A stretch of DNA of 24,640 nucleotides from Clostridia bacterium (GCA_900769795.1 CAAGHZ010000056.1:1-24640); one strand, 5' to 3'. Shown: positions 16,397-24,033, numbered from the stretch's first letter. A program made the numbers and translations. The notes: generated by a model from the sequence alone, not told the origin.

Positions 16397-16436
16397 TAAA
16401 GTAAAAGCCACCCATTCGGGTGGCTTTTACTTTATT
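16395..16436. terminator. Bidirectional terminator overlapping the protease stop codon
   Basis: A perfect 19-bp stem (AATAAAGTAAAAGCCACCC at 16395-16413, complement at 16418-16436) with loop ATTC. The flanks are A-rich on one side and T-rich on the other. It ends the rightward hydrolase set, and its right arm contains the stop codon of the leftward protease gene. Confidence 0.93.
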
Positions 16437-17901
16437 CAGTTCTTGTCATTCCGAAGTGAGAAAAAGCAGCGTCGAGCTGGTCGTCATTTGTTATTTTGCT
16501 CTTAGAAGACCTTGTGTACAGTTCGTGCTGAGTTGTATAATCAAGGACACCGTAGGAGTATAATCCGATTGAACTTTGGAATGTGCTGACCGAGTGTCTC
16601 AAATCTTCGTCAAAGTAATCATTAATCTCTCCCGAGTAAAAACCCCATAGAGCAAGCAACTCTTTGGCAGTTTTTATTTCGCTGTTGCTGTCTCCAAACT
16701 GATATTTATTTATATAAGTAAATTCAGGATAAATACTCATATCTACGGGAGAGGAGGTGTTGTGGACAATGGCGTCAGGTGTAAGTCCGATGCCGTTAAT
16801 GTTGTTGCCTTTTGGTGTCAGATAATAACCAATGGTAAACTTCATGCTGTCGCCTCTGCTCAGGTCTGCTACGTTCTGGATTGTGCCTTTGCCATAAGTT
16901 TTCTCGCCGATTAATACTGCACAATCATTTTCTCTAAGGGCTGCGGCAAGAACCTCAGAGGCGCTTGCTGAGTTGCCATTTACAAGAACACCTATATCAA
17001 ACTTAGAGGTATCTTCTAAAACCGCTCTGTAATCTACGTTAAAAAATCTAATTTTGTGGTCCTCTGTTGTTATTAAACTGCCATTGGGCACAAGCATGTC
17101 AGCCATTTCTATTACCTGGCTGAAAAGCCCTCCACCGTTGTCGCGGACATCTATGACAAGATTGGTTATGTTGTTCTTCTCTGCTTCGTCAAGGGCCTGT
17201 TTAAAGCGCTCGGCAGTGTTGCTGATAAATCCATAAACACGAATGTACATAAGTCTGTTTGACCCGTCTTCGTAGATTTGACTTTCAACAGAGGTGCCTA
17301 CTATTTCTTCGCGGACAAGTTCCTTATATATTATATCGGACGTGCCCTGGCGTTTTATGCCGATTGTAAGAGAAGTGTCCTTTTCGCCGCGGATATAGCC
17401 GGCGGCGGTGTCGGAGTTTACTCCGGAGAGTTGATGACCGTCTGCGCTGACAATAATGTCTCCTACTTTTAAATCTGCTTTTGCTGCAGGGGTGTCGGGA
17501 ATTACGCTTCTGACGTCCACACCGTCGGCGCACATCTGAAATGTAATTCCAATGCCAACAATTATGCCTGTAATATCCTCCTGGAGGGCGGCATTTTCTT
17601 CTGCGTTGTAGTATTCTGAATGCTCATCAATTGAACCGAGGATGCTCTTCATAATTTCCTCGTATAACTCAGGATGCTCTTCAAGAAGATTGAGAAGCCC
17701 CTCTTTGTAAAGGTTTGATTGGGTTACGTCCTCGTATCTGGCATATATGCTAAGGTGTTCAACAACTGCCTGTACGGTGGCAGATTTTTCTTTTCCGTCA
17801 ATGTTATCTTCCTGAGCGAAGGCACATACAGAGGAAAATAAAACAATGACAATCAGAAAAAACGAGATTGTTTTTTTAAGTTTGTTATTAAAGTTCCACA
17901 T
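16432..17901 (-). CDS. Carboxy-terminal processing protease (S41 family) with PDZ and peptidoglycan-binding domains
   Basis: A 489-residue exported serine protease. A signal sequence (hydrophobic 11-28, likely cut after AFA) is followed by a helical N-terminal part, a PDZ domain (about 110-195, with VIPDTPAAKADLKVGDIIVSADG), and the S41 core. The catalytic set is Ser313 (middle serine of SASAS), Lys338 (GKG) and Gln342, by comparison with CtpB. The last about 90 residues contain a peptidoglycan-binding repeat (LLALWGFYSGEINDYFDEDL...FQSSIGL). Enzymes of this CtpA/CtpB type trim or degrade envelope proteins; in Bacillus, CtpB acts in sporulation signalling. AGAAAGGA precedes the ATG. It is the last gene of the leftward operon, 21 bases after the small secreted protein. 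Confidence 0.92.
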   Translation of the reverse strand: MWNFNNKLKKTISFFLIVIVLFSSVCAFAQEDNIDGKEKSATVQAVVEHLSIYARYEDVTQSNLYKEGLLNLLEEHPELYEEIMKSILGSIDEHSEYYNAEENAALQEDITGIIVGIGITFQMCADGVDVRSVIPDTPAAKADLKVGDIIVSADGHQLSGVNSDTAAGYIRGEKDTSLTIGIKRQGTSDIIYKELVREEIVGTSVESQIYEDGSNRLMYIRVYGFISNTAERFKQALDEAEKNNITNLVIDVRDNGGGLFSQVIEMADMLVPNGSLITTEDHKIRFFNVDYRAVLEDTSKFDIGVLVNGNSASASEVLAAALRENDCAVLIGEKTYGKGTIQNVADLSRGDSMKFTIGYYLTPKGNNINGIGLTPDAIVHNTSSPVDMSIYPEFTYINKYQFGDSNSEIKTAKELLALWGFYSGEINDYFDEDLRHSVSTFQSSIGLYSYGVLDYTTQHELYTRSSKSKITNDDQLDAAFSHFGMTRTE

Positions 17902-17922
17902 AGCGGGGTCCTTTCTGACGGG

Positions 17923-18348
17923 TTATTTAAAACTGAAGTATGGAATGGTCAGATTTCCATCGGCGGTTCTGGCAATGATAATCCAGACCTCGTTGTCAAC
18001 GTAAGAGTTAAGTTGGTCAACTTCTGCCTTTGTGCCGTCTGCCATCCATATTGCATCAGGAGAAAGACTGATTTCAAGATATTCAGCCTCTCTTGCTATC
18101 TTATTTGCCTTGCTGTTTGAATTCGCTGAAACTATTGAGCGCAGTACAACTCTGTTAGTTGGAGTGTCGCAATAATAAAGATTGCCGGTAAAAGCATAAA
18201 GTTCTACAATACGATACCCAACTTCTTCAGGTGCGTCAATTGTTTCATCTATAACTTCTGTTGTATCTTTTGCCTTAGCACCCTCATCTGCAAAAACCGG
18301 AGTAAGAGATAAGCAAAAAACCAAAAGCAATATCAAAAGTTTCTTCAT
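17923..18348 (-). CDS. Small secreted protein of unknown function
   Basis: A 141-residue protein with a clear signal peptide (MKKLLILLLVFCLSLTPVFA, cleavage before DEG). An acidic linker of about 20 residues is followed by a domain of about 100 residues rich in predicted strands (YRIVELYAFTGNLYYCD, RVVLRSIVSA, EYLEISLSPDAIWMADG, NEVWIIIART). I do not recognise a family. AAGGAG precedes the ATG. It lies between argS and the exported protease in the same operon, so it could be a substrate, inhibitor or partner of that protease; this is inference from position only. Confidence 0.75.
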   Translation of the reverse strand: MKKLLILLLVFCLSLTPVFADEGAKAKDTTEVIDETIDAPEEVGYRIVELYAFTGNLYYCDTPTNRVVLRSIVSANSNSKANKIAREAEYLEISLSPDAIWMADGTKAEVDQLNSYVDNEVWIIIARTADGNLTIPYFSFK

Positions 18349-18374
18349 ATATGTTCTCCTTATATGAATAGTAT

Positions 18375-20072
18375 TTACATCTTTTCAGGTGCAGAAATCT
18401 TAAGCATTTTTAAAATTCCATTGATAACAATGCGTACGCTGTCGATAAGTTTAAGACGTGCGGCCATAAGGTCATCTGCCTCGCCTTTTACTCGACAGGA
18501 GTTGTAGAATGAATGGAAGTCAGTTGCGAGTTCCATTACATATCTTGTAATTCTTGCAGGTTCTAAGTTTTCTGCCGCAAATCTTATTTCTTCAGGCAGG
18601 TCTGTCAGTTTTTTGAGCAGAGTAAGTTCAGCCTCGTCAGTCAGGAGAGATGTGTTGATATCTGCATATGGCTTAACCTCTACACCTTCTTCTTTAAGAA
18701 GACGCAGGATGCTGCATATACGTGCGTGTGCATACTGAACATAGTAAACAGGGTTGTCGTTGCTCTGCTCTGCCGCAAGGGTTAAGTCAAAGTCAAGGTG
18801 GCTGCCTGCACTTCTCATATTAAAGAAGAATCTTGCTGCGTCTACGCTTATGTCTTCAAGCAGGTCGGAGAGAGTGATTGCTTTGCCTGTGCGTTTGGAC
18901 ATTCTTACAACCTCTCCGTTTTGTGTAAGGCGCACGAGCTGCATAAGAACAACGTCAAGTCTATCAGGCTCAATACCAACCGCGCTCAGAGCGTTCTTCA
19001 TTCTTGCGACATGGCCGTGGTGGTCTGTACCCCATACGTTGATTGCCCAGTCATAACCTCTTGTAGACAACTTGTTTATATGGTAAGCAATATCTGCCGC
19101 AAAGTAGGTGGGGATACCATTTTGTCTGACTAAAACTTCGTTCTTTTCAAGGCCCATTTTTTCGCAATTAAGCCATACTGCACCATCTTCTTCGTAGGTG
19201 TATCCGTTGTCGGTAAGTTTCTTAATTGTAGACATAACCTCGCCGTCATTATGAAGTTTGCTTTCTCTGAACCACACATCGTAGAAAATTCTGTATTTTT
19301 CCAAATCTTCACGCAGGGCGGTTACGTTTTTCTCGAGGGCGTATTCAATAAGAGCCGCCTTGCGCTCTTCTTCGCTGACATTTAAGTGTTTGTCTCCGTT
19401 TATCTCAATAAAAGCCTTTGCGTGTGCTTTTATATCATCGCCGTGATATCCGTCTTCGGGGAATTCAATTGCATCCTCACCTTTAAGTGTCTGAATATAT
19501 CTTGCGTTGAGAGAGTTGCCGAACTTTTCTATCTGGTTGCCTGCGTCGTTTACATAAAACTCTCTTGTTACTTCATAACCTGCGTATTCAAGAACAGATG
19601 CAAGGCAGTCGCCAAGAGCACCGCCTCTGGCGTTACCCATATGCATAGGTCCTGTTGGGTTTGCGCTTACGAACTCAACCATAACTTTTTTGCCTTTGCC
19701 AAGGTCGATTTTGCCGTAGTCTGCTCCCATTTTTTCTATCTGCTCCATTGTTTTGTAAAGCCAATTTGGGGAGAGGTAGAAGTTAATAAAGCCGGCTCCC
19801 GCAACTTCGGTTTTGGCTATATCTTCATCGGCAGACAGATGAGAGATTATTGCATCTGCAATCTGTCTTGGCGCGCAGTGCATGGGTTTTGCCAGCATCA
19901 TTGCGATGTTGCAGGCAAAGTCTCCATGCTGTTTGTCCTTTGGGACCTCAAGTTTTATCATTCCTGATATGTCAATATCTTCTCCGTTTAAAGTTCCGTC
20001 GGCAATTGCGGACTTAAAAGCCTCAACAATCTTAGCCGAAATTTTACCCTTCATTTCTTCAAAAATATTCAT
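18375..20072 (-). CDS. argS: Arginyl-tRNA synthetase
   Basis: A 565-residue class I aminoacyl-tRNA synthetase that charges tRNA-Arg. The N-terminal Add-1 domain is followed by the catalytic core with VEFVSANPTGPMHMGNARGG (HIGH-type motif HMGN at 144-147) and the KMSKS-type loop MSKRTG at 391-396. The C-terminal anticodon-binding DALR domain ends in a conserved manner (RLKLIDSVRIVINGILKMLKI). ATG 20072 is used: AGGAAG lies at suitable distance, and the protein then begins as the family does. The in-frame TTG at 20093 would place the ribosome site inside the gene. It follows the DUF1934 gene by 45 bases; the ywiB-argS pairing is also found in Bacillus. Confidence 0.97.
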   Translation of the reverse strand: MNIFEEMKGKISAKIVEAFKSAIADGTLNGEDIDISGMIKLEVPKDKQHGDFACNIAMMLAKPMHCAPRQIADAIISHLSADEDIAKTEVAGAGFINFYLSPNWLYKTMEQIEKMGADYGKIDLGKGKKVMVEFVSANPTGPMHMGNARGGALGDCLASVLEYAGYEVTREFYVNDAGNQIEKFGNSLNARYIQTLKGEDAIEFPEDGYHGDDIKAHAKAFIEINGDKHLNVSEEERKAALIEYALEKNVTALREDLEKYRIFYDVWFRESKLHNDGEVMSTIKKLTDNGYTYEEDGAVWLNCEKMGLEKNEVLVRQNGIPTYFAADIAYHINKLSTRGYDWAINVWGTDHHGHVARMKNALSAVGIEPDRLDVVLMQLVRLTQNGEVVRMSKRTGKAITLSDLLEDISVDAARFFFNMRSAGSHLDFDLTLAAEQSNDNPVYYVQYAHARICSILRLLKEEGVEVKPYADINTSLLTDEAELTLLKKLTDLPEEIRFAAENLEPARITRYVMELATDFHSFYNSCRVKGEADDLMAARLKLIDSVRIVINGILKMLKISAPEKM

Positions 20073-20117
20073 TGGTACAATCTTCCTTTCCAAAGTCTGT
20101 TCTTATCAGTTGTATTT

Positions 20118-20543
20118 TTATGAGAGCGGCTCTATTTTGACGTTAAGAGAATTTTTGTGAAAATTCTCGTTGTCTGCATCGACTGTATAGTCAACCCTGA
20201 GCCAACCGCTGTTTCCTTCAAAATCAAAGTCTACATCAAAGGTCTTGATAGAGGCGCTTATCTCGCCGTAGGGAGTTGGATAAAGACAAAGTCGCTGTAC
20301 GCCTTTGATGTATTCAATCTTCATATTGAACTTACCCTTACGGGTTACTATGGCGCCACCTTCCCATACCTTGATGGTGGTTGTGGTATCGGCGAAGCCT
20401 GTCATTTCGCTTTCCTTGTATATTATATAATACTTGTCATTTGCTTTGCCGAATTTGCCGAGAGTCTGGAGTTCAATAGGTTCGTCGCCGTCTGCATCAA
20501 TATCCTGATATGTCTTTATGCTTATTAAAACGTTGTTATCCAT
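20118..20543 (-). CDS. DUF1934 (YwiB-like) beta-barrel protein
   Basis: A 141-residue protein, almost all beta, fitting the DUF1934/YwiB family of lipocalin-like small barrels. Supporting blocks are VLISIKTYQD, KYYIIYKESEMTGFADTTTTIKVWEGG, RKGKFNMKIEYIKG and YPTPYGEISASIKT, in the family order. No signal peptide; cytosolic. Biochemical role unknown. GAGG lies seven bases before the ATG, and the gene begins nine bases after murI. Its place directly before argS matches the ywiB-argS arrangement known in Bacillus subtilis, which supports the family call. Confidence 0.87.
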   Translation of the reverse strand: MDNNVLISIKTYQDIDADGDEPIELQTLGKFGKANDKYYIIYKESEMTGFADTTTTIKVWEGGAIVTRKGKFNMKIEYIKGVQRLCLYPTPYGEISASIKTFDVDFDFEGNSGWLRVDYTVDADNENFHKNSLNVKIEPLS

Positions 20544-20552
20544 TTTGTTTCC

Positions 20553-21359
20553 TCAATATTTTTCTATGTCTATTTTGTGAACTGAGCCTTCTATATGCTT
20601 TTCAAGGAACATCCCTGCAAGCTCTTCAAATCCGTTTACCGAGTCACTCACATAGTACTGTGTCTCGCCCGTTTTGCGGTCTGAGAGCATATTGTGGGTT
20701 TTGAGATGTTCATAAGCGGCAACTGCCGCTTCAGCACCTGAGTTAATAAGAGTAACGTTGTCACCTATAATTTTTTGAATTTCGTCTTTTAAAAGGGGAT
20801 AGTGGGTACATCCCAAAATAAGAGTGTCTACTCCCTCTGCACGAATAGGGGCGAGGTATTCCTCGGCAATGATGCGCACAACATCTCCTTTTGTATAGCC
20901 GTTTTCAACAAGCGGAACAAAAAGGGGACAAGCGCGGCTGACTACCTGAATATCAGGGTTTATAGACTCTATCGTTTGTACGTACTTTCCGCTATTTATC
21001 GTACCTGAGGTACCAATAACGCCGATTTTGCCATTTTTGGTTGCGGCAACTGCAGCGCGACAAGCGGGGTCAAGAACGCCAATAATATCAGTGCTGATTT
21101 CACTTTGAATATGTGGCAGGGCAGCGCTGCTGGCGGTCCCGCAGGCAATAATAATATATTTTATATCAAAACTCTCAAGCAGATTGATATCCTGCCTCAC
21201 ATATTTGACGATTGTTTGTGGGCTTCTTGTTCCATAAGGAACCCTGCCTGTATCACCAAAGTATATTATCTTTTCATTTGGCATAAGTTCCATTACCTTT
21301 TTTACACAGGTAAGGCCGCCAAGGCCCGAATCAAAAATTCCTATGGCTCTGTTATCCAT
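20553..21359 (-). CDS. murI: Glutamate racemase
   Basis: A 268-residue cofactor-independent racemase making D-glutamate for peptidoglycan. DSGLGGLT (10-17), GDTGRVPYG (35-43) and the two catalytic cysteines, C73 (IACGTASS) and C184 (GCTHYPLL), are present. In the first cysteine motif glycine (G74) takes the place of the usual asparagine of ACNTA, which helps bind substrate in many family members; the same change may be lineage-typical. ATG 21359 is chosen because TTGGAGGATTTT precedes it; a TTG at 21371 is part of that ribosome site. The gene starts 12 bases after ddl, a natural pairing of two cell-wall precursor enzymes. Confidence 0.95.
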   Translation of the reverse strand: MDNRAIGIFDSGLGGLTCVKKVMELMPNEKIIYFGDTGRVPYGTRSPQTIVKYVRQDINLLESFDIKYIIIACGTASSAALPHIQSEISTDIIGVLDPACRAAVAATKNGKIGVIGTSGTINSGKYVQTIESINPDIQVVSRACPLFVPLVENGYTKGDVVRIIAEEYLAPIRAEGVDTLILGCTHYPLLKDEIQKIIGDNVTLINSGAEAAVAAYEHLKTHNMLSDRKTGETQYYVSDSVNGFEELAGMFLEKHIEGSVHKIDIEKY

Positions 21360-21371
21360 AAAATCCTCCAA

Positions 21372-22436
21372 TTAATTGGATAATCCATATTCTATAAGTT
21401 TATCCAAAAGTTCTCCAATGGGTAGGCCACTTTCTGCCCAGAGTTTGGGGTACATACTGATTGAGGTAAAGCCCGGCAGAGTGTTTATCTCGTTAAGTTT
21501 GATTTCGCCTGTATCTTTGTCTACAAAGAAGTCAACTCGTGACAGGCCTTTGCACTCACAGATTTTGTATGCCTTTATTGCGTAATTTCTAATTTTGTTT
21601 GCAGTATCCTCATCAACGGGCGCCGGCATAAGAAGTTGTGACACACCGTTTTTGTATTTGTCGTCATAGTCATAGAATTCAGCACCTGAGACAATTTCAC
21701 CAAGAATTGGTGCGCAAATCGGTTCTTCGTTGCCCATAACTGCACTCTCAACCTCTCTTGCGTTGACCGCTTCTTCCACGAGAACTTTATAATCGTGTTC
21801 AAAAGCGAGGCTTAATCCGGCTATAAGTTCATCGCGGCTTGATGCCTTGCTTATGCCGACAGAAGAACCGGCGTTTGAAGGTTTGATAAAGCAAGGATAG
21901 CCGAGTTTTGCCTCGACCTCGTCAATCTTTGATTTATCATATTCACCATCTTCTCCTTGACGGAATTCAACCCAATCAGCCTGAGGGATTCCTGCTTCTT
22001 TAAACATAATCTTTGCAACGCATTTATCCATGCAGATGGCACTGCCGATTACACCGGGACCAATATATGGAATGCCCGCAAGTTCGAAAAGACCCTGGAT
22101 TGTGCCGTCCTCTCCGTTTTTGCCGTGCATAGCAGGGATGGCGGCGTCGATTTTGATCTTTGAAATAGAATCATCTGTAAATAATAATATTCCGCTGTCT
22201 TCTCTGTCGGGAGAGATAATGGCTTTAGGGAGTTGGCCTGCGATTACGTCAAAGTTTACTATATCAGAGGTGTCGCGGTTGAAGTAGCGCCATACTCCGT
22301 CCTTTGTTATACCTATCCTATGTATATTATATTTGCTTTTATCAAGTGAGTTAATAATTGTTGTGGCGGAAACAAGAGAAACCTCATGCTCGCTTGAAAC
22401 GCCGCCGAAGATTACACAGATGTCGAGTTTTTCCAT
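21372..22436 (-). CDS. ddl: D-alanine--D-alanine ligase
   Basis: A 354-residue ATP-grasp enzyme joining two D-alanines for the peptidoglycan stem peptide. The N-terminal domain shows VIFGGVSSEHEVSL and PAMHGKNGEDGTIQG. The ATP-grasp core shows FIKPSNAGSSVGI, EFYDYDDKYKNG (the tyrosine-bearing loop usual for D-Ala-D-Ala rather than VanA-type ligases) and EINTLPGFTS. ATG 22436 is preferred: the family begins at MEKLDICVIFGG, and the more upstream in-frame ATG at 22478 falls at about the predicted transcription start and lacks a ribosome site. It is the first gene of the leftward operon. Confidence 0.96.
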   Translation of the reverse strand: MEKLDICVIFGGVSSEHEVSLVSATTIINSLDKSKYNIHRIGITKDGVWRYFNRDTSDIVNFDVIAGQLPKAIISPDREDSGILLFTDDSISKIKIDAAIPAMHGKNGEDGTIQGLFELAGIPYIGPGVIGSAICMDKCVAKIMFKEAGIPQADWVEFRQGEDGEYDKSKIDEVEAKLGYPCFIKPSNAGSSVGISKASSRDELIAGLSLAFEHDYKVLVEEAVNAREVESAVMGNEEPICAPILGEIVSGAEFYDYDDKYKNGVSQLLMPAPVDEDTANKIRNYAIKAYKICECKGLSRVDFFVDKDTGEIKLNEINTLPGFTSISMYPKLWAESGLPIGELLDKLIEYGLSN

Positions 22437-22483
22437 AATAACATCACTGCCTTTCTGAAAATACTGATAAAACTTCATTATAT

Positions 22484-22512
22484 ATTGTAACTCTAATAAG
22501 ATAAAAAATCAA
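22484..22512 (-). promoter_or_regulatory. Candidate promoter of the ddl operon
   Basis: On the minus strand, TTGATT (22507-22512) and TACAAT (22484-22489) are separated by 17 bases. Transcription would start near 22477, giving a leader of about 40 bases before ddl. No other strong promoter is evident in the short gaps of this operon. Confidence 0.6.
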
Positions 22513-22554
22513 TATGTATAAGTAATAAATATGTGTTAAAAATATATTAAATGA

Positions 22555-22695
22555 TTGTGGGCTTCCCCCTACCCCCTCATTTTTGAGGGGTTGCGCCGTC
22601 ACTTTTGCAGTTTTGGTGAGATGTTACATGATTTGTAGGGAACGGCCTATGTGTCGTTCCGCTTAACACCGTCGCTTTTGAGAGGGAGAATGATT
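22555..22695. repeat. Intergenic hairpin-rich block, possible dispersed repeat
   Basis: This non-coding stretch between the divergent ddl and spoIIR genes is richer in G+C than its AT-rich flanks. It holds a hairpin with arms CCCCTCA and TGAGGGG (22573-22590), a second with arms GGAACG and CGTTCC (22639-22660), and an imperfect direct repeat CCGTCACTTTTG / CCGTCGCTTTTG (22596 and about 22669). The TGTAGGGAACG...CGTTCC form resembles short dispersed elements common between genes in gut Firmicutes. It has no coding potential that I can support. Confidence 0.45.
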
Positions 22696-22739
22696 TTTAA
22701 TTATATTAAAAATATATTTAAAAAAGAAAGGATATATAT

Positions 22740-23357
22740 ATGAAATTAAAGATTTTTAAAATACTTATCCCTATTATGTCAGTATTTCTTGCCATTGCAG
22801 TGTTTTACATCGGTTATATCTTAAATTTGACAGATGATATAAAGGACAATGTGCTGAGGCTGCATATTGTTGCAAACAGCGACAGCATTGCTGACCAAGC
22901 GTTAAAACTGTGTGTGCGTGACAGGGTTTTAAAGGATTTTTCGGATATTTTTCTGACTTGCAAATCGCGGTCAGAGGCAGTAGACATAGCAGACAGATAC
23001 AAAAACGAAATAAAAAAAGCAGCAGAGGACGAAATTATAAAGCAGGGTGAAAACAGTAACGTTTTAGTAGAGGTTGGCAATTGTGGTTTTCCGACAAAGT
23101 TTTACGAGGATATAGCTTTGCCTCGCGGTACATATACCGCAGTAACCATAAGAATAGGAAAAGCACAGGGACAAAACTGGTGGTGTGTAATGTATCCGCC
23201 GTTGTGTATAGGAGATAATACAGTCGAAATGCCCGAGAAATCAAAAGATATGCTGCGAGAAAACCTTACAGAAGAAGAGTATGAACTTATAAGCGGAGAG
23301 GGACGAAATATAAAGATTAAATTTCGGATTGCAGAAATTCTGGGTGAAATATTTTAA
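22740..23357 (+). CDS. spoIIR: Stage II sporulation protein R
   Basis: A 205-residue exported protein. After an N-terminal membrane segment or signal (about 7-28), it has the SpoIIR blocks VLRLHIVANSDSIADQALKL, VRDRVL, FPTKFYEDIALPRGTYTAV, IGKAQGQNWWCVMYPPLC and a short charged C-terminus. In Bacillus SpoIIR is made in the forespore and triggers processing of pro-sigma-E by SpoIIGA in the mother cell. Length and motif order suggest an intact gene, implying a sporulating lineage. AAAGGA precedes the ATG. I could not make out a convincing sigma-F promoter upstream. Confidence 0.94.
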   Translation: MKLKIFKILIPIMSVFLAIAVFYIGYILNLTDDIKDNVLRLHIVANSDSIADQALKLCVRDRVLKDFSDIFLTCKSRSEAVDIADRYKNEIKKAAEDEIIKQGENSNVLVEVGNCGFPTKFYEDIALPRGTYTAVTIRIGKAQGQNWWCVMYPPLCIGDNTVEMPEKSKDMLRENLTEEEYELISGEGRNIKIKFRIAEILGEIF

Positions 23358-23370
23358 AATAAATGCAGTT

Positions 23371-23399
23371 GTGTCAATAAGGCTGTATCGGCATATACT
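23371..23399 (+). promoter_or_regulatory. Candidate promoter of the superoxide-dismutase-like gene
   Basis: GTGTCA (23371-23376) and TATACT (23394-23399) are 17 bases apart. The -35 matches four of six consensus bases. It would give a leader of about 75 bases that includes the hairpin at 23419-23445. Confidence 0.4.
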
Positions 23400-23418
23400 A
23401 AAAATGAAGAAGTAAATT

Positions 23419-23445
23419 GTCTCTCGCGTGATCGCTGCGAGAGAC
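23419..23445. other. Perfect hairpin in the leader of the dismutase-like gene
   Basis: Arms GTCTCTCGC (23419-23427) and GCGAGAGAC (23437-23445) enclose a nine-base loop. It could end spoIIR transcripts, but no T-tract follows on the plus strand (ATAATAAATTTG), so a leader structure affecting stability or regulation is equally possible. Confidence 0.55.
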
Positions 23446-23481
23446 ATAATAAATTTGCGGTCAGAAAGGCAAAGGGAGTAT

Positions 23482-23946
23482 ATGCTGGCAAATTACGACG
23501 CAATAGCCTACATAAACGGAAGCGCTGACTATCCTGATATAATGGGGACGGTCGGGTTTAAAAAAGCAGGGCACGGAACCTGGGTAGATGTAGATATTAA
23601 AGGGTTGCCCGAGTTTAAGGAAGAGACAGAGGAGATGGCGCAAGTCGGACCGTTTGGGTTCCACATTCATGAAAAACCCTGTAGTAATGGCGACTTCGAG
23701 TCGGCGGGAGGGCACTGGGACAAGAAGGGCGCACCTCACGGCAATCACACCGGGGATTTGCCTGTACTGTTCTCAAACGGAGGGGCTGCCAAGATGCTTG
23801 TATACACCGACAAATTTATGCCGAATGAGGCAATCGGTAAATCTGTGATTATCCATCTGTCACCTGACGATTATAAAACCCAGCCCACAGGCGGTAGCGG
23901 AGAGCGTATCGCGTGTGGAGTAATAGAAAAGGCAGAGGATATCTAA
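23482..23946 (+). CDS. Cu/Zn superoxide dismutase-like protein, no signal peptide
   Basis: A 154-residue protein of the SodC family, which converts superoxide to hydrogen peroxide and oxygen. All metal ligands can be placed: copper by H61 and H63 (GFHIHE), H78 (GGHW, bridging) and H125 (IIHLSPDD); zinc by H78, H86, H89 and D92 (PHGNHTGDLP). C67 and C145 can form the conserved disulfide, and R142 (ERIACGVI) matches the active-site arginine. The zinc loop is about six residues shorter than in the bovine enzyme. There is no signal peptide, although bacterial SodC proteins are usually exported. ATG 23482 is chosen from AAAGGGAG upstream; an in-frame GTG at 23428 lies inside the hairpin and is unlikely. 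It is flanked by spoIIR and asnA, with no clear operon partner. Confidence 0.88.
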   Translation: MLANYDAIAYINGSADYPDIMGTVGFKKAGHGTWVDVDIKGLPEFKEETEEMAQVGPFGFHIHEKPCSNGDFESAGGHWDKKGAPHGNHTGDLPVLFSNGGAAKMLVYTDKFMPNEAIGKSVIIHLSPDDYKTQPTGGSGERIACGVIEKAEDI

Positions 23947-23963
23947 ATGTCGAAATAAAACAC

Positions 23964-23992
23964 TTGACGATAAGAAAAATTTGCATTATAAT
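23964..23992 (+). promoter_or_regulatory. Near-consensus sigma-A promoter upstream of asnA
   Basis: TTGACG (23964-23969) and TATAAT (23987-23992) are separated by exactly 17 bases, the strongest promoter match in the window. Transcription would start near 24000, giving a leader of about 97 bases before asnA. Confidence 0.85.
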
Positions 23993-24002
23993 TAAACAAT
24001 AG

Positions 24003-24033
24003 AGGCGTACACCGATACGGCGTACGCCTTTTG
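24003..24033 (+). terminator. Terminator-like hairpin between the promoter and asnA
   Basis: Arms AGGCGTAC (24003-24010) and GTACGCCT (24022-24029), with an inner CCG/CGG pairing around ATA after one mismatch, are followed by TTTTGATTT. It may end transcripts of the dismutase-like gene, but it also lies directly downstream of the asnA promoter and could act as an attenuator. Confidence 0.7.

Noticed and set aside
19386..19967. 193-codon forward frame across argS
   Set aside because: Antisense to the conserved synthetase; cysteine-rich low-complexity translation with no family resemblance.
20073..20093. TTG at 20093 as the argS start
   Set aside because: The ribosome site AGGAAG lies downstream of it and serves ATG 20072.
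22437..22478. Upstream in-frame ATG (22478) as the ddl start
   Set aside because: No ribosome binding site. The codon falls at about the predicted transcription start, and Ddl proteins begin near MEKLDICVIFGG.
22560..22700. CRISPR array or integration site in the ddl-spoIIR gap
   Set aside because: Only two imperfect short repeats without regular spacing, no Cas genes, and no integrase nearby.
22678..22707. Promoter TTGAGA-18-TATATT for spoIIR
   Set aside because: A weak match with suboptimal spacing in AT-rich DNA. spoIIR is a sigma-F gene in Bacillus, and no sigma-F motif could be placed.
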